Below the pieces are notes generated by a model that worked only from the letters and a program-made list of their open reading frames with translations, did no database searches and had not been told where the DNA came from. Below, piece after piece: positions 8,576-17,652 of a stretch of DNA of 64,000 bases. This stretch comes from RGIG3002 sp964449325 (GTDB lineage Bacteria; Bacillota; Clostridia; Lachnospirales; Lachnospiraceae): NCBI GenBank assembly GCA_964449325.1, contig CAYUYJ010000001.1, forward strand, positions 186,001-250,000, read 5' to 3'. A program made the translations under genes and the position numbers. Every line of letters begins with the position of its first letter. Position 1 is the first letter of the stretch.

Positions 8576-8839
8576 CTATTCGCCAAGACCGCTTTCAATC
8601 GCCTCTACGAGAGTTTTTAACGCAATCTCCTCGTCCTCGCCTTCGCAAACAAATTCGACTTCATCGCCGCATTTCACGCATGCACCAAGTACGCTCAGCA
8701 CACTTTTTGCATTCGCTGTATTATCTCTAAATGTAAATGTTATTAGCGATTTAAACTGCATTGCCTCTTTACATAGGATACCTGCCGGTCTTAGATGTAG
8801 TCCTGTCGGATTCTTAATAACTACCTTTTGGCTTACCAT
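8576..8839 (-). CDS. ptsH: Phosphocarrier protein HPr
   Basis: Small PTS protein that passes phosphate from Enzyme I to sugar-specific EII proteins. The phosphorylatable His15 sits in NPTGLHLRPAG, and Ser46, the HPr kinase site used in Firmicute carbon repression, sits in NAKSVLSVLG. Length (87) is canonical. GGAGG lies 7 bases before the ATG. The gene is flanked by its own promoter and terminator and is not next to ptsI, as is common in Clostridia. It is the only one of three HPr-fold proteins in this window that keeps the histidine. Confidence 0.97.
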   Translation of the reverse strand: MVSQKVVIKNPTGLHLRPAGILCKEAMQFKSLITFTFRDNTANAKSVLSVLGACVKCGDEVEFVCEGEDEEIALKTLVEAIESGLGE

Positions 8840-8921
8840 AACGTTTCCTCCAAATCTATATAATCATCATTTTGTACTTTACTTTTCACCCGAATTACCT
8901 TCTATAAATCCCTGTTTAATC

Positions 8922-8950
8922 AGTATACCATTTTTTCCTTTTTTTCACAA
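8922..8950 (-). promoter_or_regulatory. Predicted promoter of ptsH
   Basis: TTGTGA, a 17-base spacer and TATACT, about 85 bases upstream of the ptsH start. The -10 is good and the -35 moderate. The remaining leader shows no clear hairpin. Confidence 0.5.
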
Positions 8951-8977
8951 GATGAATACAGGAACAAATTCCCATCT

Positions 8978-10327
8978 TTACAGCATACAATTTTGGATTA
9001 ATTCTGCAAGCTTCTTCGCTTCTGTTTCAATCAGTTCTTGGTTTTTTCCTTCAATCATCACACGCACCAAGGGTTCTGTTCCCGAAGGTCGGATAAGTAC
9101 TCTGCCTTCTCCGGCAAATTGTTTTTCCAAAGCAGCAATCGCTTCTGCAATTTCCGGATAATCCATATAACTTTCTTTTTTATGATTCGGTACCTTGGCA
9201 TTCACCAATGCCTGCGGAAGAACCTCCATCACCTTTTTTAATTCAGACAATGGCTTCTGCGTTTCCACCATCACCTGTAATAGATGTAACGCACTCAGCA
9301 AGCCGTCACCGGTTGTATTTTCATCCAGAAAAATAACATGTCCGGACTGCTCTCCTCCAAGGCTTGCCCCGATTTCCCGCATTCTTTCCAATACATAACG
9401 GTCACCAACCTTGGTCTGTTCCATATGAATCGCATTCTTCTCTGCCATCAAAAAGAATCCAAGATTACTCATTATCGTTGCAACAATCGTATCGTTTTTT
9501 AGTTTACCTTGCTGTTTCATGTGGTTTCCTACAATTGCCATAATCTGGTCGCCGTCTACCACTTCCCCATTTTCATCAACCGCCAGGAGTCTGTCAGCAT
9601 CTCCGTCAAAAGCAAGACCAACCCTTGCTTTCTCATAAACAACACGCGCTTTTAATTCTTCCATATGCGTAGAACCACAATTGGCATTTATATTCGTTCC
9701 GTCCGGATTGTTGTGGATTGCTACTACTTCTGCTCCAAGTTCCTTAAGTGCCTCTACAGAAGTATAATAAGAAGCTCCTTCCGCACAATCGACCACTATT
9801 TTCATACCGGAAAGATTTACATTCACGGCACGAATAGCATGATTAATATATTCTTCTCTTGCATCTGTTCTGTATTTAATTTTCCCTACGCCTGAGCCAA
9901 GAGGGAATTTAATATCCCGCATATCCGACTTAATCAGCTCTTCAATTTCATCCTCCAAAGAATCCGGCAATTTATATCCGTTTCCGTCAAAGAATTTAAT
10001 TCCGTTAAATTCCACCGGATTATGGGAAGCCGAAATCACTACCCCTGCATCTACTTTGTATTTTCTGGTAAGATAAGCAACTGCCGGAGTCGGCACAACA
10101 CCCACATAAACCACATTTGCACCTACCGAACAGGCTCCTGCCATCAGTGCATTTGCCAGCATATCACCGGAAATTCGGGTATCACAACCTACCATAATTG
10201 TCGGTTTATGCTCATTTTCTTTTGAAAGTACGTAGGCACCTGCCTGACCAAGCTGCATTGCCAGCAATGGAGTAAGCTCATCATTTGCAACTCCTCTTAC
10301 GCCATCTGTACCAAATAATCTAGCCAT
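8978..10327 (-). CDS. glmM: Phosphoglucosamine mutase
   Basis: Interconverts glucosamine-6-phosphate and glucosamine-1-phosphate on the path to UDP-GlcNAc for cell wall synthesis. The phosphohexomutase features are in order: GTDGVRG at the N-terminus, catalytic Ser101 in VISASHNPVEFNG, the metal loop DGDADR (241-246), the sugar loop GGEQSGH, and the phosphate loop RPSGTEPLVRV near the C-terminus. Length (449) is typical. GGAGG within the last codons of cdaR acts as its ribosome binding site (stop and start are 2 bases apart). The cdaA-cdaR-glmM order is conserved in Firmicutes, and GlmM is known to bind and inhibit CdaA in several species. Confidence 0.98.
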   Translation of the reverse strand: MARLFGTDGVRGVANDELTPLLAMQLGQAGAYVLSKENEHKPTIMVGCDTRISGDMLANALMAGACSVGANVVYVGVVPTPAVAYLTRKYKVDAGVVISASHNPVEFNGIKFFDGNGYKLPDSLEDEIEELIKSDMRDIKFPLGSGVGKIKYRTDAREEYINHAIRAVNVNLSGMKIVVDCAEGASYYTSVEALKELGAEVVAIHNNPDGTNINANCGSTHMEELKARVVYEKARVGLAFDGDADRLLAVDENGEVVDGDQIMAIVGNHMKQQGKLKNDTIVATIMSNLGFFLMAEKNAIHMEQTKVGDRYVLERMREIGASLGGEQSGHVIFLDENTTGDGLLSALHLLQVMVETQKPLSELKKVMEVLPQALVNAKVPNHKKESYMDYPEIAEAIAALEKQFAGEGRVLIRPSGTEPLVRVMIEGKNQELIETEAKKLAELIQNCML

Positions 10328-10329
10328 AT

Positions 10330-11604
10330 TTATTCCTCCGCCTCCTGTATAGTCAACTCAACCATAACAGGCTTTGTTATTGTTATATTTTCCCCTAAAT
10401 CAAAAGCAATTTCCACCTTATAGGTTCCGGGCTCCAGCCGTGTTATTTCTTTTTCTTTCATGTATGCTTCCACATCGATGATTCCCACAATGTCTCCCAG
10501 CATTACCGCAGATACATCCGAATTCAGTCCTGACATCTCCAGTACTATTTCGCTATCCTCTGCCAAAGATGCTTTATAGCCTTCCGGAACATTCATAATA
10601 ACAATATTATTTTTTCCAAGCTTCAGTTCTTTTTCCTGTACCTCTTCGATGGTTACAACAACCACTGCTTTTCCACTGCTATCATTTTCTGCAATACTGA
10701 CACCATCCGGCAGATATTTTTTCAGATTTACATTGGTTATCAGACTTTCTGTCAGACCGGTTATATCCAGTGCTTCTGCCGGAATATCAATCTGGGATAT
10801 ATTTTTTAATACATCTGCACTTCCGGCAATGGTTATTTCAGACGGAGTACTTGTGATTTCACCTGTCATCCGATATCCGTCCGCCGGTTCACCCATAGCA
10901 GAGAATTTAATCGGAACCGTCTGAGTTGCCAGAATTTCAATTCCCACTTTCACGGAATCTACATTTTTCTTAATACTGGCGGCAGATATTTCCTTCTCCT
11001 GTGCATCATACAACTTCACATCCGCATAGGTTGCTATATTGGAAGTAGTTCCCGATACGTCCACAGAAACCATTGCACTTTTAATCCGGGATACTACGGA
11101 TTCCGGTCCGGAAATGCGTACCTGATTCTGGTCGGTAGTCACCTTGCCAACCACATAACCTTCCTCTACTTCTCCCTCTGTCTTTGTCTTCAGTACAAGC
11201 TGTAACATTTTCTCCGGTTCGATATTCAGTTTTACACTTTCGATATTGCCTTTAAAATTGGTTATTTTGTCATTATACCGTTTTGAATAAAAGGTTATGT
11301 TAATGGTGTCTGCTGCCGTAATATTATTAAAATCCGCTACTGCAACAATGTCATCCTTACTAAGCAGTTCCAAATAGGAACGTGGTGCGCTGACAGATAC
11401 ATTCACCGTATCCGTAGAATCCAGCACTTCATATACAAGCCCTTCATCCTTAATCACGTTTGTGTTTTGGAGTTTCACGGAAATGTTATCAAAGGACTTT
11501 GTCTTTACAGGATTATCTATATTTACAACAACAAGCCATAGCAGGACAGCAAAAATAAAAGAAATCAATTTCAGGCCCCAGTTATTAGTCAGTCTTTTTT
11601 TCAT
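10330..11604 (-). CDS. cdaR: YbbR-domain regulator of diadenylate cyclase, CdaR
   Basis: Membrane-anchored extracytoplasmic protein that modulates CdaA. A single N-terminal helix (WGLKLISFIFAVLLWLVVVNI, split here only by the cytosolic KKR start) anchors it. The rest is a tandem of YbbR repeats, recognisable from recurring blocks such as VNVSVSAPRSYLELL, VRISGPESVVSRI and ITIAGSADVLKNI, each a beta-strand, glycine/proline turn and helix. Length (424) is usual. It overlaps the end of cdaA by 20 bases, so translation is coupled. Its partner and neighbour CdaA supports the call. Confidence 0.95.
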   Translation of the reverse strand: MKKRLTNNWGLKLISFIFAVLLWLVVVNIDNPVKTKSFDNISVKLQNTNVIKDEGLVYEVLDSTDTVNVSVSAPRSYLELLSKDDIVAVADFNNITAADTINITFYSKRYNDKITNFKGNIESVKLNIEPEKMLQLVLKTKTEGEVEEGYVVGKVTTDQNQVRISGPESVVSRIKSAMVSVDVSGTTSNIATYADVKLYDAQEKEISAASIKKNVDSVKVGIEILATQTVPIKFSAMGEPADGYRMTGEITSTPSEITIAGSADVLKNISQIDIPAEALDITGLTESLITNVNLKKYLPDGVSIAENDSSGKAVVVVTIEEVQEKELKLGKNNIVIMNVPEGYKASLAEDSEIVLEMSGLNSDVSAVMLGDIVGIIDVEAYMKEKEITRLEPGTYKVEIAFDLGENITITKPVMVELTIQEAEE

Positions 11605-12463
11605 TCCTTGACCTGCCTTTCCATTTCAAAACTTTCTTCTCTTCCATTGTCTTATTTTGTACTTTAATAAGCTGCTCTTTCAATCCATCCGCATCCAGAT
11701 TCCGATTCAGGACACCATTATATGCCGTACTGATTTTCCCTGTTTCTTCGGATACAATAATAGTAAGAGAATCCGTCACCTCGGAAATACCTACCCCGGC
11801 TCTGTGTCTTGTTCCCAGTTCCTTACTAAGCTGCATATTATCCGACAACGGCAGATAACAGGTGGCAGATGTAATACGGTCACCTCGTACAATCACAGCT
11901 CCGTCATGAAGCGGTGTATTATGCTCAAAAATGTTAATCAGCAACTGACTCGTCACAAGACCATCCACCGGAATTCCCGTCCGCTCATAGTCATTAAGCC
12001 GATGTTCCTGCTCAATAACAATCAAAGCTCCCGTCTTTGCTTTTCCCATTTCCATACAGCCCTTTACGATTTCCGTAATGGTTTTATCCGAAAATCTTCC
12101 GTCTGTTTCCCTATTCGCCTCAAACGGAATAAAGGAAGAAATCAGATTCTTTCTCCCCAATTCTTCCAAAGCTTTACGAAGTTCCGGTTGCAGTACTACC
12201 ACAATCGCAATCACTGCAAGACTCAGAACATTTTCCGCAATCCATAAAATAGTACTCATATCAAGCAACGCAGCAACTAACAGAAATACGAGGATAACAA
12301 TAACACCCTTTAGCAATGCCCATGCTTTTGTAGTCTTAATCCATAGCATGATATGGTACACCAAAAAAGAGATAATTAATATCTCTGCCACATCCGTCCA
12401 TTCCACATTCGGCATATGTAAAGTTTCCAAATAATTCTGCATAAAATTCGATATTTGCTGCAT
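11585..12463 (-). CDS. cdaA: Diadenylate cyclase CdaA
   Basis: Makes cyclic di-AMP from two ATP at the membrane; c-di-AMP controls potassium, osmolyte and wall homeostasis. Three hydrophobic segments fill about residues 26-95, then comes the DAC domain with the two catalytic motifs DGA (187-189, in LHDGAVIVRGDRI) and RHR (219-221, in LGTRHRAGVGISE). Both are intact, so activity is expected. It leads the overlapping cdaA-cdaR-glmM run. The ribosome binding site GGAATGAAG is modest. A membrane protein of unknown function lies directly upstream, 35 bases away. Confidence 0.97.
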   Translation of the reverse strand: MQQISNFMQNYLETLHMPNVEWTDVAEILIISFLVYHIMLWIKTTKAWALLKGVIVILVFLLVAALLDMSTILWIAENVLSLAVIAIVVVLQPELRKALEELGRKNLISSFIPFEANRETDGRFSDKTITEIVKGCMEMGKAKTGALIVIEQEHRLNDYERTGIPVDGLVTSQLLINIFEHNTPLHDGAVIVRGDRITSATCYLPLSDNMQLSKELGTRHRAGVGISEVTDSLTIIVSEETGKISTAYNGVLNRNLDADGLKEQLIKVQNKTMEEKKVLKWKGRSRNEKKTD

Positions 12464-12498
12464 AATACTTCATTCCAGTTCTATAAATTTGACAGTGA

Positions 12499-13668
12499 TT
12501 AATCCCTTCCTGCAGAACTTCTTTCACTGCCTTGAGAAGAGGTTCTGCTTGCAGCAGTATTTACTGTATTCACAGTTCTGGCTGTTCCGCTCTGTCGTGC
12601 TCCGGTTTCCGTTCTTGCCGCGGTTCCGGCTGTTCCAACCGTCCTTGATGCTCCTGTAGCATGAGCACTTCCCGTTGTGCTTCTGGAAGAGCTGTTCATT
12701 GTATTGACTGTTCTGGGCACAGTTTTGTTTGAAACATTTTGATTTTTTTGTGTATTTATTTTCTTTACGGTCTTGGTCGGAGTTGCCACACTTAACTTAG
12801 GCACAGCTTTTACATAATAATAATATTCATCATCTTCAAACTGTACCCGTTCCGTCCTGCTGTAATCCACACTGAACACAAAGAACTGTAACCCCTTTGC
12901 AAGCAGAACGGAAACAATACTTCCAACCAGAATACCCACAATAGAAACATTGGTATCATACATCAAATCGCCAACAAGTAACATCACAATATTTACAAGC
13001 GTACCGGCAATCATTGCTATTGTCCAACTGTAATCTACAGACATTCTGCGAATCAAATATACAATAATCAAAACAATTGCAAATGCCGCAATCGTAACAA
13101 TCATTTCTTTGTTATCAATCAGTCCGTCTATAAAGAAACGGAATCTTGTTGTGATGTCGTCCTCTAACACATTAATCGTTGTAGCATTTTCATTGATAAA
13201 TGCCAAAAAGAAATAAACAACTGCACCACAGGCAACAGAAAGAACGGATACCGGTGTTCCCACCAATCCCATTGCCAGTGGCATAATATATGGTATCTTC
13301 AGCACAAAAGCAAGTGGTGTCAGCAATAAAACAATACTGTTTTTCGGTGTAAACCTAAAATACAGCAAAAACATAACAAGAAACACCATCAGCATTACCA
13401 ATGCGCTCTCCATTGACAGTGCATACAAATGCAGTATGATAAATAATGCCGCAAATAACGCAATGCAACCGACAGGTAAAAAGGAACACAGAAGCGATAC
13501 CATTAAAACAACTGCCACATTATCAATCTGGTTCATATATCCCAGCTTGCCGTTTACCACCATTAAGGTAATAAAAGCCAGCAACAACTTCCATACCGGT
13601 CGCAAATATATTTCATATTTACTGTAAAAATGTTTTAAATACTCTCGTATAACTAATAATTTTGTCAC
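12499..13668 (-). CDS. Multi-pass membrane protein with Ser/Thr/Arg-rich tail, function unknown
   Basis: I do not recognise this family. The protein has about nine hydrophobic segments in residues 20-285 (for example VAVVLMVSLLCSFLPVG and VTIAAFAIVLIIVYLIRR). Then comes an acidic patch (QFEDDEYYYYV) and a ~90-residue low-complexity tail rich in Thr, Ser, Arg, Gly and Ala with a loose repeat of the kind T-A-R-T-V-N-T. The tail is probably disordered and cytoplasmic or wall-facing. It begins at a GTG with GAGGTG upstream and is read with cdaA, 35 bases on. That position suggests a link to c-di-AMP signalling or the cell envelope, but this is inference only. Confidence 0.85.
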   Translation of the reverse strand: MTKLLVIREYLKHFYSKYEIYLRPVWKLLLAFITLMVVNGKLGYMNQIDNVAVVLMVSLLCSFLPVGCIALFAALFIILHLYALSMESALVMLMVFLVMFLLYFRFTPKNSIVLLLTPLAFVLKIPYIMPLAMGLVGTPVSVLSVACGAVVYFFLAFINENATTINVLEDDITTRFRFFIDGLIDNKEMIVTIAAFAIVLIIVYLIRRMSVDYSWTIAMIAGTLVNIVMLLVGDLMYDTNVSIVGILVGSIVSVLLAKGLQFFVFSVDYSRTERVQFEDDEYYYYVKAVPKLSVATPTKTVKKINTQKNQNVSNKTVPRTVNTMNSSSRSTTGSAHATGASRTVGTAGTAARTETGARQSGTARTVNTVNTAASRTSSQGSERSSAGRD

Positions 13669-13694
13669 ATTTCACCTCATAACCAACCAGCCGC

Positions 13695-14093
13695 CTATTT
13701 ATCATAAATACCGGATAGTTTTTTTAAATTGTTATAGTAGCATTTTAAGCTTTTCTTCGCTTTGTTATATCGGTTTAAACATACAATATAGGTTATTAGT
13801 GCATATCCGCCTACCGTTATAGCGTACGTTATTAAAACATTTTTGGCAAACGCAAATAAATCCATTTTGTAAATATCCTGCATAAATACTTCAAAATCAT
13901 AAAAAATAAACATACCAAAAACTATCACAAATGCTATAGTTGCACTTATGATAGATTTTAGCACTTGAAAACCTATATAGTCACTACGGAAATAATTTCC
14001 GATTGCTACATTTTTCTTTCCTTCATGTTCCTCATATGATGCCATCTGCGTCATCAATATGATTCGTTCTTCATTTAACATTGAAATAACCAT
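13695..14093 (-). CDS. Small two-helix membrane protein, function unknown
   Basis: 132 residues: a charged N-terminal part (NEERIILMTQMASYEEHEGKK), two transmembrane helices (about 45-68 and 84-107, including ATIAFVIVFGMFIFYDF and YAITVGGYALITYIVCL) and a basic C-terminus (NKAKKSLKCYYNNLKKL). No enzymatic motif is visible. It sits 26 bases from the larger membrane protein and downstream of the YvyF-like gene, so it belongs to the same run. An internal ATG at 14081 is an alternative start. AGAAGG before the first ATG supports the longer form. Confidence 0.75.
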   Translation of the reverse strand: MVISMLNEERIILMTQMASYEEHEGKKNVAIGNYFRSDYIGFQVLKSIISATIAFVIVFGMFIFYDFEVFMQDIYKMDLFAFAKNVLITYAITVGGYALITYIVCLNRYNKAKKSLKCYYNNLKKLSGIYDK

Positions 14094-14119
14094 GTTCCCT
14101 TCTTAGTATGCGCATCCGC

Positions 14120-14530
14120 TTACTCATTTAAGAAACGCATTTTCGGATTATCACGCATATCTTTCCTTGGTTCCGGTCTTTTCACTTCCGGTTTCTTTAT
14201 GGAATTTCCAAGTTCTTTCGCCATATCCGTCTTACATTTCTCGCAGAATCTTCCTGTTCTTATCATTGCGCCACAAATTTCGCAGTCAATACCAACAGGT
14301 GAATCCGGTGAAAACTCCAGTCTTTCTTCTCGAATCCACTGATGGATCTGACGTACATCCACATCACAGGCTTCTGCCACTTCCGGTACACCCGTTACTT
14401 TATTTTCACGGATATACTCTTTTACCTCTAAAAACTTCTTTTCTGCTTCTTCCTTGCATTTTGGGCAAATTTGTTGTCCCGCTACATGATTATACAATCT
14501 TCCGCATCTTCTACAATTTCTAACTTCCAT
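14120..14530 (-). CDS. YvyF-like flagellar operon protein with zinc ribbons
   Basis: 136 residues with two treble-clef-like Cys pairs at each end: CRRCG and CPKC near the N-terminus, CEICG and CEKCKTD after residue 80. A middle helix-turn-helix segment (VTGVPEVAEACDVDVRQIHQWIREERLEF) resembles MerR-type DNA-binding. This layout matches the YvyF/TIGR03826 family, which in Bacillus is encoded with flagellar and comF genes. Here too it follows comF by 16 bases. The role is thought to be regulatory for flagella, but that is poorly established. AGGGG precedes the ATG. Confidence 0.8.
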   Translation of the reverse strand: MEVRNCRRCGRLYNHVAGQQICPKCKEEAEKKFLEVKEYIRENKVTGVPEVAEACDVDVRQIHQWIREERLEFSPDSPVGIDCEICGAMIRTGRFCEKCKTDMAKELGNSIKKPEVKRPEPRKDMRDNPKMRFLNE

Positions 14531-14546
14531 ATCTTTGCACCCCTTT

Positions 14547-15260
14547 TTATATTCCTTTTCCGATTGCCAAAGTAAGGATATAAATTTTATCTATCCCCAG
14601 TTTTTTTAACGTTTCCGACATTTCATCAACCGTACTTCCTGTAGTATAAATGTCATCGATAATTATAATCGTACTTAATTTTACATCATTTCCGGCTATT
14701 TTAAAAGCCCTTTTCAAATTATTTTCCCTTTCTGCCCCTTTTAAATCTTTTTGAGGTATTGTTTTCTTATCACGTACAATCAAATCATCCATTACCGGCA
14801 GACCTGTTCTTTTCCCCAATTCCTTCGCTAAAAGCTGCGCCTGATTGTAGCCTCGTTTTCTTTTCCTCTCCTTGTGGATAGGTACAGGTATCAGCGCCTG
14901 TGCCTTCCAGTTTTTGATTATCTTTCCAAAATGTTCTGCCATTTCCATACCGAAAAATTCTGCATACTCCTGCCTTCTTCCGTATTTGAAACGATAGATG
15001 GAATCTGCCGCACTACCATACTCATACAGGCTTTTTCCCTGTGTAAACTTATGTTTCTTTTTTATACAGTCACTGCAATATTCTTCTGTTTCCTCCAAAA
15101 GCGGCTTGCCACATTTCAGGCAATGTATCTCCGGCACATATCTCAGACTCTTCTGACAATTGTCACAAATATAGCTGCCTGCCGGTTTGACAGGTTTATC
15201 ACATACCGGACATCTTCTCGGAAAAAGCAATTCCCTGATCCACCATATTATTTTTTTCAT
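14547..15260 (-). CDS. comF: ComF family phosphoribosyltransferase-like protein
   Basis: Competence-type protein thought to act with helicases and primases in DNA uptake. The N-terminal zinc ribbon has CPVC, CDNC, CLKCG and CSDC. The rest is a type I phosphoribosyltransferase fold with the PRPP loop IIIIDDIYTTGSTVDEM and the RKRKRGYNQAQLLAKEL helix typical of the family. Length (237) is normal. The start lies 62 bases inside the end of recD2 in another frame. AAGGGAACGGGA before the ATG supports it, and the FPRRCPVC start is where family members begin. Whether the organism is competent is unknown; the gene is widespread in non-competent Clostridia. Confidence 0.93.
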   Translation of the reverse strand: MKKIIWWIRELLFPRRCPVCDKPVKPAGSYICDNCQKSLRYVPEIHCLKCGKPLLEETEEYCSDCIKKKHKFTQGKSLYEYGSAADSIYRFKYGRRQEYAEFFGMEMAEHFGKIIKNWKAQALIPVPIHKERKRKRGYNQAQLLAKELGKRTGLPVMDDLIVRDKKTIPQKDLKGAERENNLKRAFKIAGNDVKLSTIIIIDDIYTTGSTVDEMSETLKKLGIDKIYILTLAIGKGI

Positions 15261-17496
15261 TCCCGTTCCCTTCTACACCCAATTCCCTAATTCTCTCCTG
15301 CAACCCTGTATATCTCCCTTTTTCACTTTGATTGTCTATCATCTCTCCCAATGTCTCTCTGCTTCCCAACACCGTAACACATTTTTTTGCACGCGTAACG
15401 CCGGTATACAAAAGATTCCGGTTAAACAGCATTTTCGGACCTGTTAAAAGAGGCATGATGACCGCCGGATATTCACTCCCCTGTGCCTTATGTATCGTAA
15501 TCGCGTAAGCAAGTTCCACCTCATCCAATTGCGCATATGCATAAGTTACTCTGCGGTTCTCATCGTATTCCACAATCATGGTTTGGGAATAATCGTTGAT
15601 TTCTTTAATAATTCCCGTATCTCCGTTAAAAATACCAAGACCTTTGTCAACAGGGATTCCGTAACGGCTCACCACCTCCCATTCAATCTGATAATTATTT
15701 TTTATCTGCATAACCTTATCTCCCTCACGGAATACCCCTTCTCCGTAAGGATGTTCTTTTTTCCCGGAATCCGGCGGATTCAAATATTGTTGTAAAATTT
15801 TATTCAGTACCTCTACCCCCAGATTCCCTTTTCGCATCGGCGTAAGTACCTGTACTTCATAAGGTGCCGCTTCTACATATCTTGGAATTTTATCACGGAC
15901 AAGCTGGACCATATGTTTATAAATGACATTGACATCTTTTCTTTCCAAGAAGAAAAAATCTTTACTCTTATTATCCAGTTTGATTTGTTCCCCATGATTG
16001 ATTCTATGAGCATTGACAACGATATCACTTTCCCCCGCCTGCCGGAATATTTTCTGCAAAACCACCACCGAAAACATGCGGCTTTCAATCAGATCTTTTA
16101 AAATCTGTCCCGGTCCCACTGACGGAAGCTGATCAACATCTCCAACCATAATCAACCTTGTTCCGATGCTGACTGCCTTTAATAAAGACTGAAACAAATG
16201 TAAGTCCACCATAGACATTTCATCTATAATGATAACATCTGCCTCTAACGGATTTTCTTCATTCCTTTCAAACTTCACACTTTTTCTTTCTTCCGTAAGT
16301 GCCCCGTTCAATTCCAGCATCCGGTGAATCGTCCTTGCTTCATAACCGGTTGCCTCTGTCATTCTTTTGGCGGCACGTCCGGTAGGCGCTGCCAAAAGAA
16401 TATCCATGCCTTCCTTTTCAAAATAGCGTATTATGGTATTAATCGTTGTTGTTTTACCCGTTCCGGGTCCTCCTGATAAAATGAACAAACCGTTCTTCAC
16501 ACTTTCCATAACTGCTTTTCTTTGTAACTCATCCAGTTCAATGTGCAGTTCAGCCTCAATCCCTCGAATTTTCTTTTCCATCTGTATCTCTTCCGAAGGA
16601 AGAAGTTTTTCTTTTCCCTCCATGTTGATGTTCAAATCATGCAGCATTTTCGCACAGTTTAACTCGGCATAATAATAAGTCATGGCATATACACACTCGC
16701 CTTTCATGACAATTTTCTTATCCATCATCAGATTAGCAAGCTGTGGTTCCATCAGTTCCTTTTCCACCTCCAACAGTCCTGCGCTCCTATTCAGCAGTTC
16801 TTCCTTCGGTAAATAACAATGACCTTCCTGTGTACTCTGCAACAGTGTATACAAAATTCCACTCCGAATCCGGTAATCTGAATCCGTATGGATTCCTATT
16901 TTGGAAGCTATTTCATCTGCTATGCGAAAGCCTATACCACTTATGTCTTCTGCAAGTTTATAAGGATTTTCACGCATGATACCGTATATGTTCATTCCAT
17001 AAGTATTATAAATTTTAACCGCAAGCGCATTGGAAATCCCATACTGCTGTAAAAAGACCATTGCCTCCCGCATATCCTTCTTCTCTTCCGCAAGAACGGC
17101 GATTTCCCTTGCCTTTTTTTCACTGATTCCTTTAATTTCTGCCAGTCTTTCGGGTTCTTCTTCAATAATCCGAAACGTATCACTGCCGAATTTCTTAACA
17201 ATTCTTGCAGCCAGCGACGGACCGATTCCTTTAATCGCTCCCGAACCAAGATACCTCTCCATACTTGCCGCATCTTCAGGTGCAACACTTCGGTATTCCT
17301 CTACTTTAAGCTGTGTGCCATATACCGGATGTTCCACATATTCGCCCTTTACTTCCAGTGTTTCACCCTGTTCCACACTCTTAAAAGTTCCGACGCAGGT
17401 GTATTCCTCCCCTTCACACACAAGCACAAGCACGGAATAGCCATTATCCGTATTTCGGTAAATAATGTGATCCACATATCCCTTTAGATTTTCCAT
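15199..17496 (-). CDS. recD2: ATP-dependent RecD2-type DNA helicase
   Basis: 5'-3' superfamily 1B helicase of the RecD2 class, which acts without RecBC in repair and replication-fork stability. Order of parts: an N-terminal OB-like region (VEQGETLEVKGEYVEHPVYGTQL), helix-hairpin-helix repeats (GIGPSLAARIVKKFG, GISEKKAREI, GIGFRIADEIA), Walker A GGPGTGKTT near residue 340, Walker B VIIIDEMSMVD, GDVDQLPSVGPGQIL, and the C-terminal UvrD-like YAITIHKAQGSEYPAVIMPL. Length 765 is typical. The last 20 codons overlap comF. The ribosome binding site GGAAGG is rather far (13 bases) from the ATG. Confidence 0.97.
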   Translation of the reverse strand: MENLKGYVDHIIYRNTDNGYSVLVLVCEGEEYTCVGTFKSVEQGETLEVKGEYVEHPVYGTQLKVEEYRSVAPEDAASMERYLGSGAIKGIGPSLAARIVKKFGSDTFRIIEEEPERLAEIKGISEKKAREIAVLAEEKKDMREAMVFLQQYGISNALAVKIYNTYGMNIYGIMRENPYKLAEDISGIGFRIADEIASKIGIHTDSDYRIRSGILYTLLQSTQEGHCYLPKEELLNRSAGLLEVEKELMEPQLANLMMDKKIVMKGECVYAMTYYYAELNCAKMLHDLNINMEGKEKLLPSEEIQMEKKIRGIEAELHIELDELQRKAVMESVKNGLFILSGGPGTGKTTTINTIIRYFEKEGMDILLAAPTGRAAKRMTEATGYEARTIHRMLELNGALTEERKSVKFERNEENPLEADVIIIDEMSMVDLHLFQSLLKAVSIGTRLIMVGDVDQLPSVGPGQILKDLIESRMFSVVVLQKIFRQAGESDIVVNAHRINHGEQIKLDNKSKDFFFLERKDVNVIYKHMVQLVRDKIPRYVEAAPYEVQVLTPMRKGNLGVEVLNKILQQYLNPPDSGKKEHPYGEGVFREGDKVMQIKNNYQIEWEVVSRYGIPVDKGLGIFNGDTGIIKEINDYSQTMIVEYDENRRVTYAYAQLDEVELAYAITIHKAQGSEYPAVIMPLLTGPKMLFNRNLLYTGVTRAKKCVTVLGSRETLGEMIDNQSEKGRYTGLQERIRELGVEGNGNEKNNMVDQGIAFSEKMSGM

Positions 17497-17581
17497 AAAA
17501 CTTCTTTTTCCTTCCGGCTTTTGTCTGTCACAATTTCTATCGTTCTTACGTTTTTCTAAACTACAGAAAAAACGCGCAAAA

Positions 17582-17603
17582 GGACTGCTTATGTGAGCAG
17601 CCC
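17582..17603 (-). terminator. Intrinsic terminator after the mbl-flagellar operon
   Basis: On the minus strand GGGCTGCT pairs with AGCAGTCC around a six-base loop (one G-T pair), followed by TTTTGCGCG and then a run of six T. It lies 50 bases past the rod-binding gene and before recD2. Confidence 0.8.
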
Positions 17604-17652
17604 TTCCTTATCTTATTTACTATTCTGCTATACAGATTCTCTATCGCTTATT

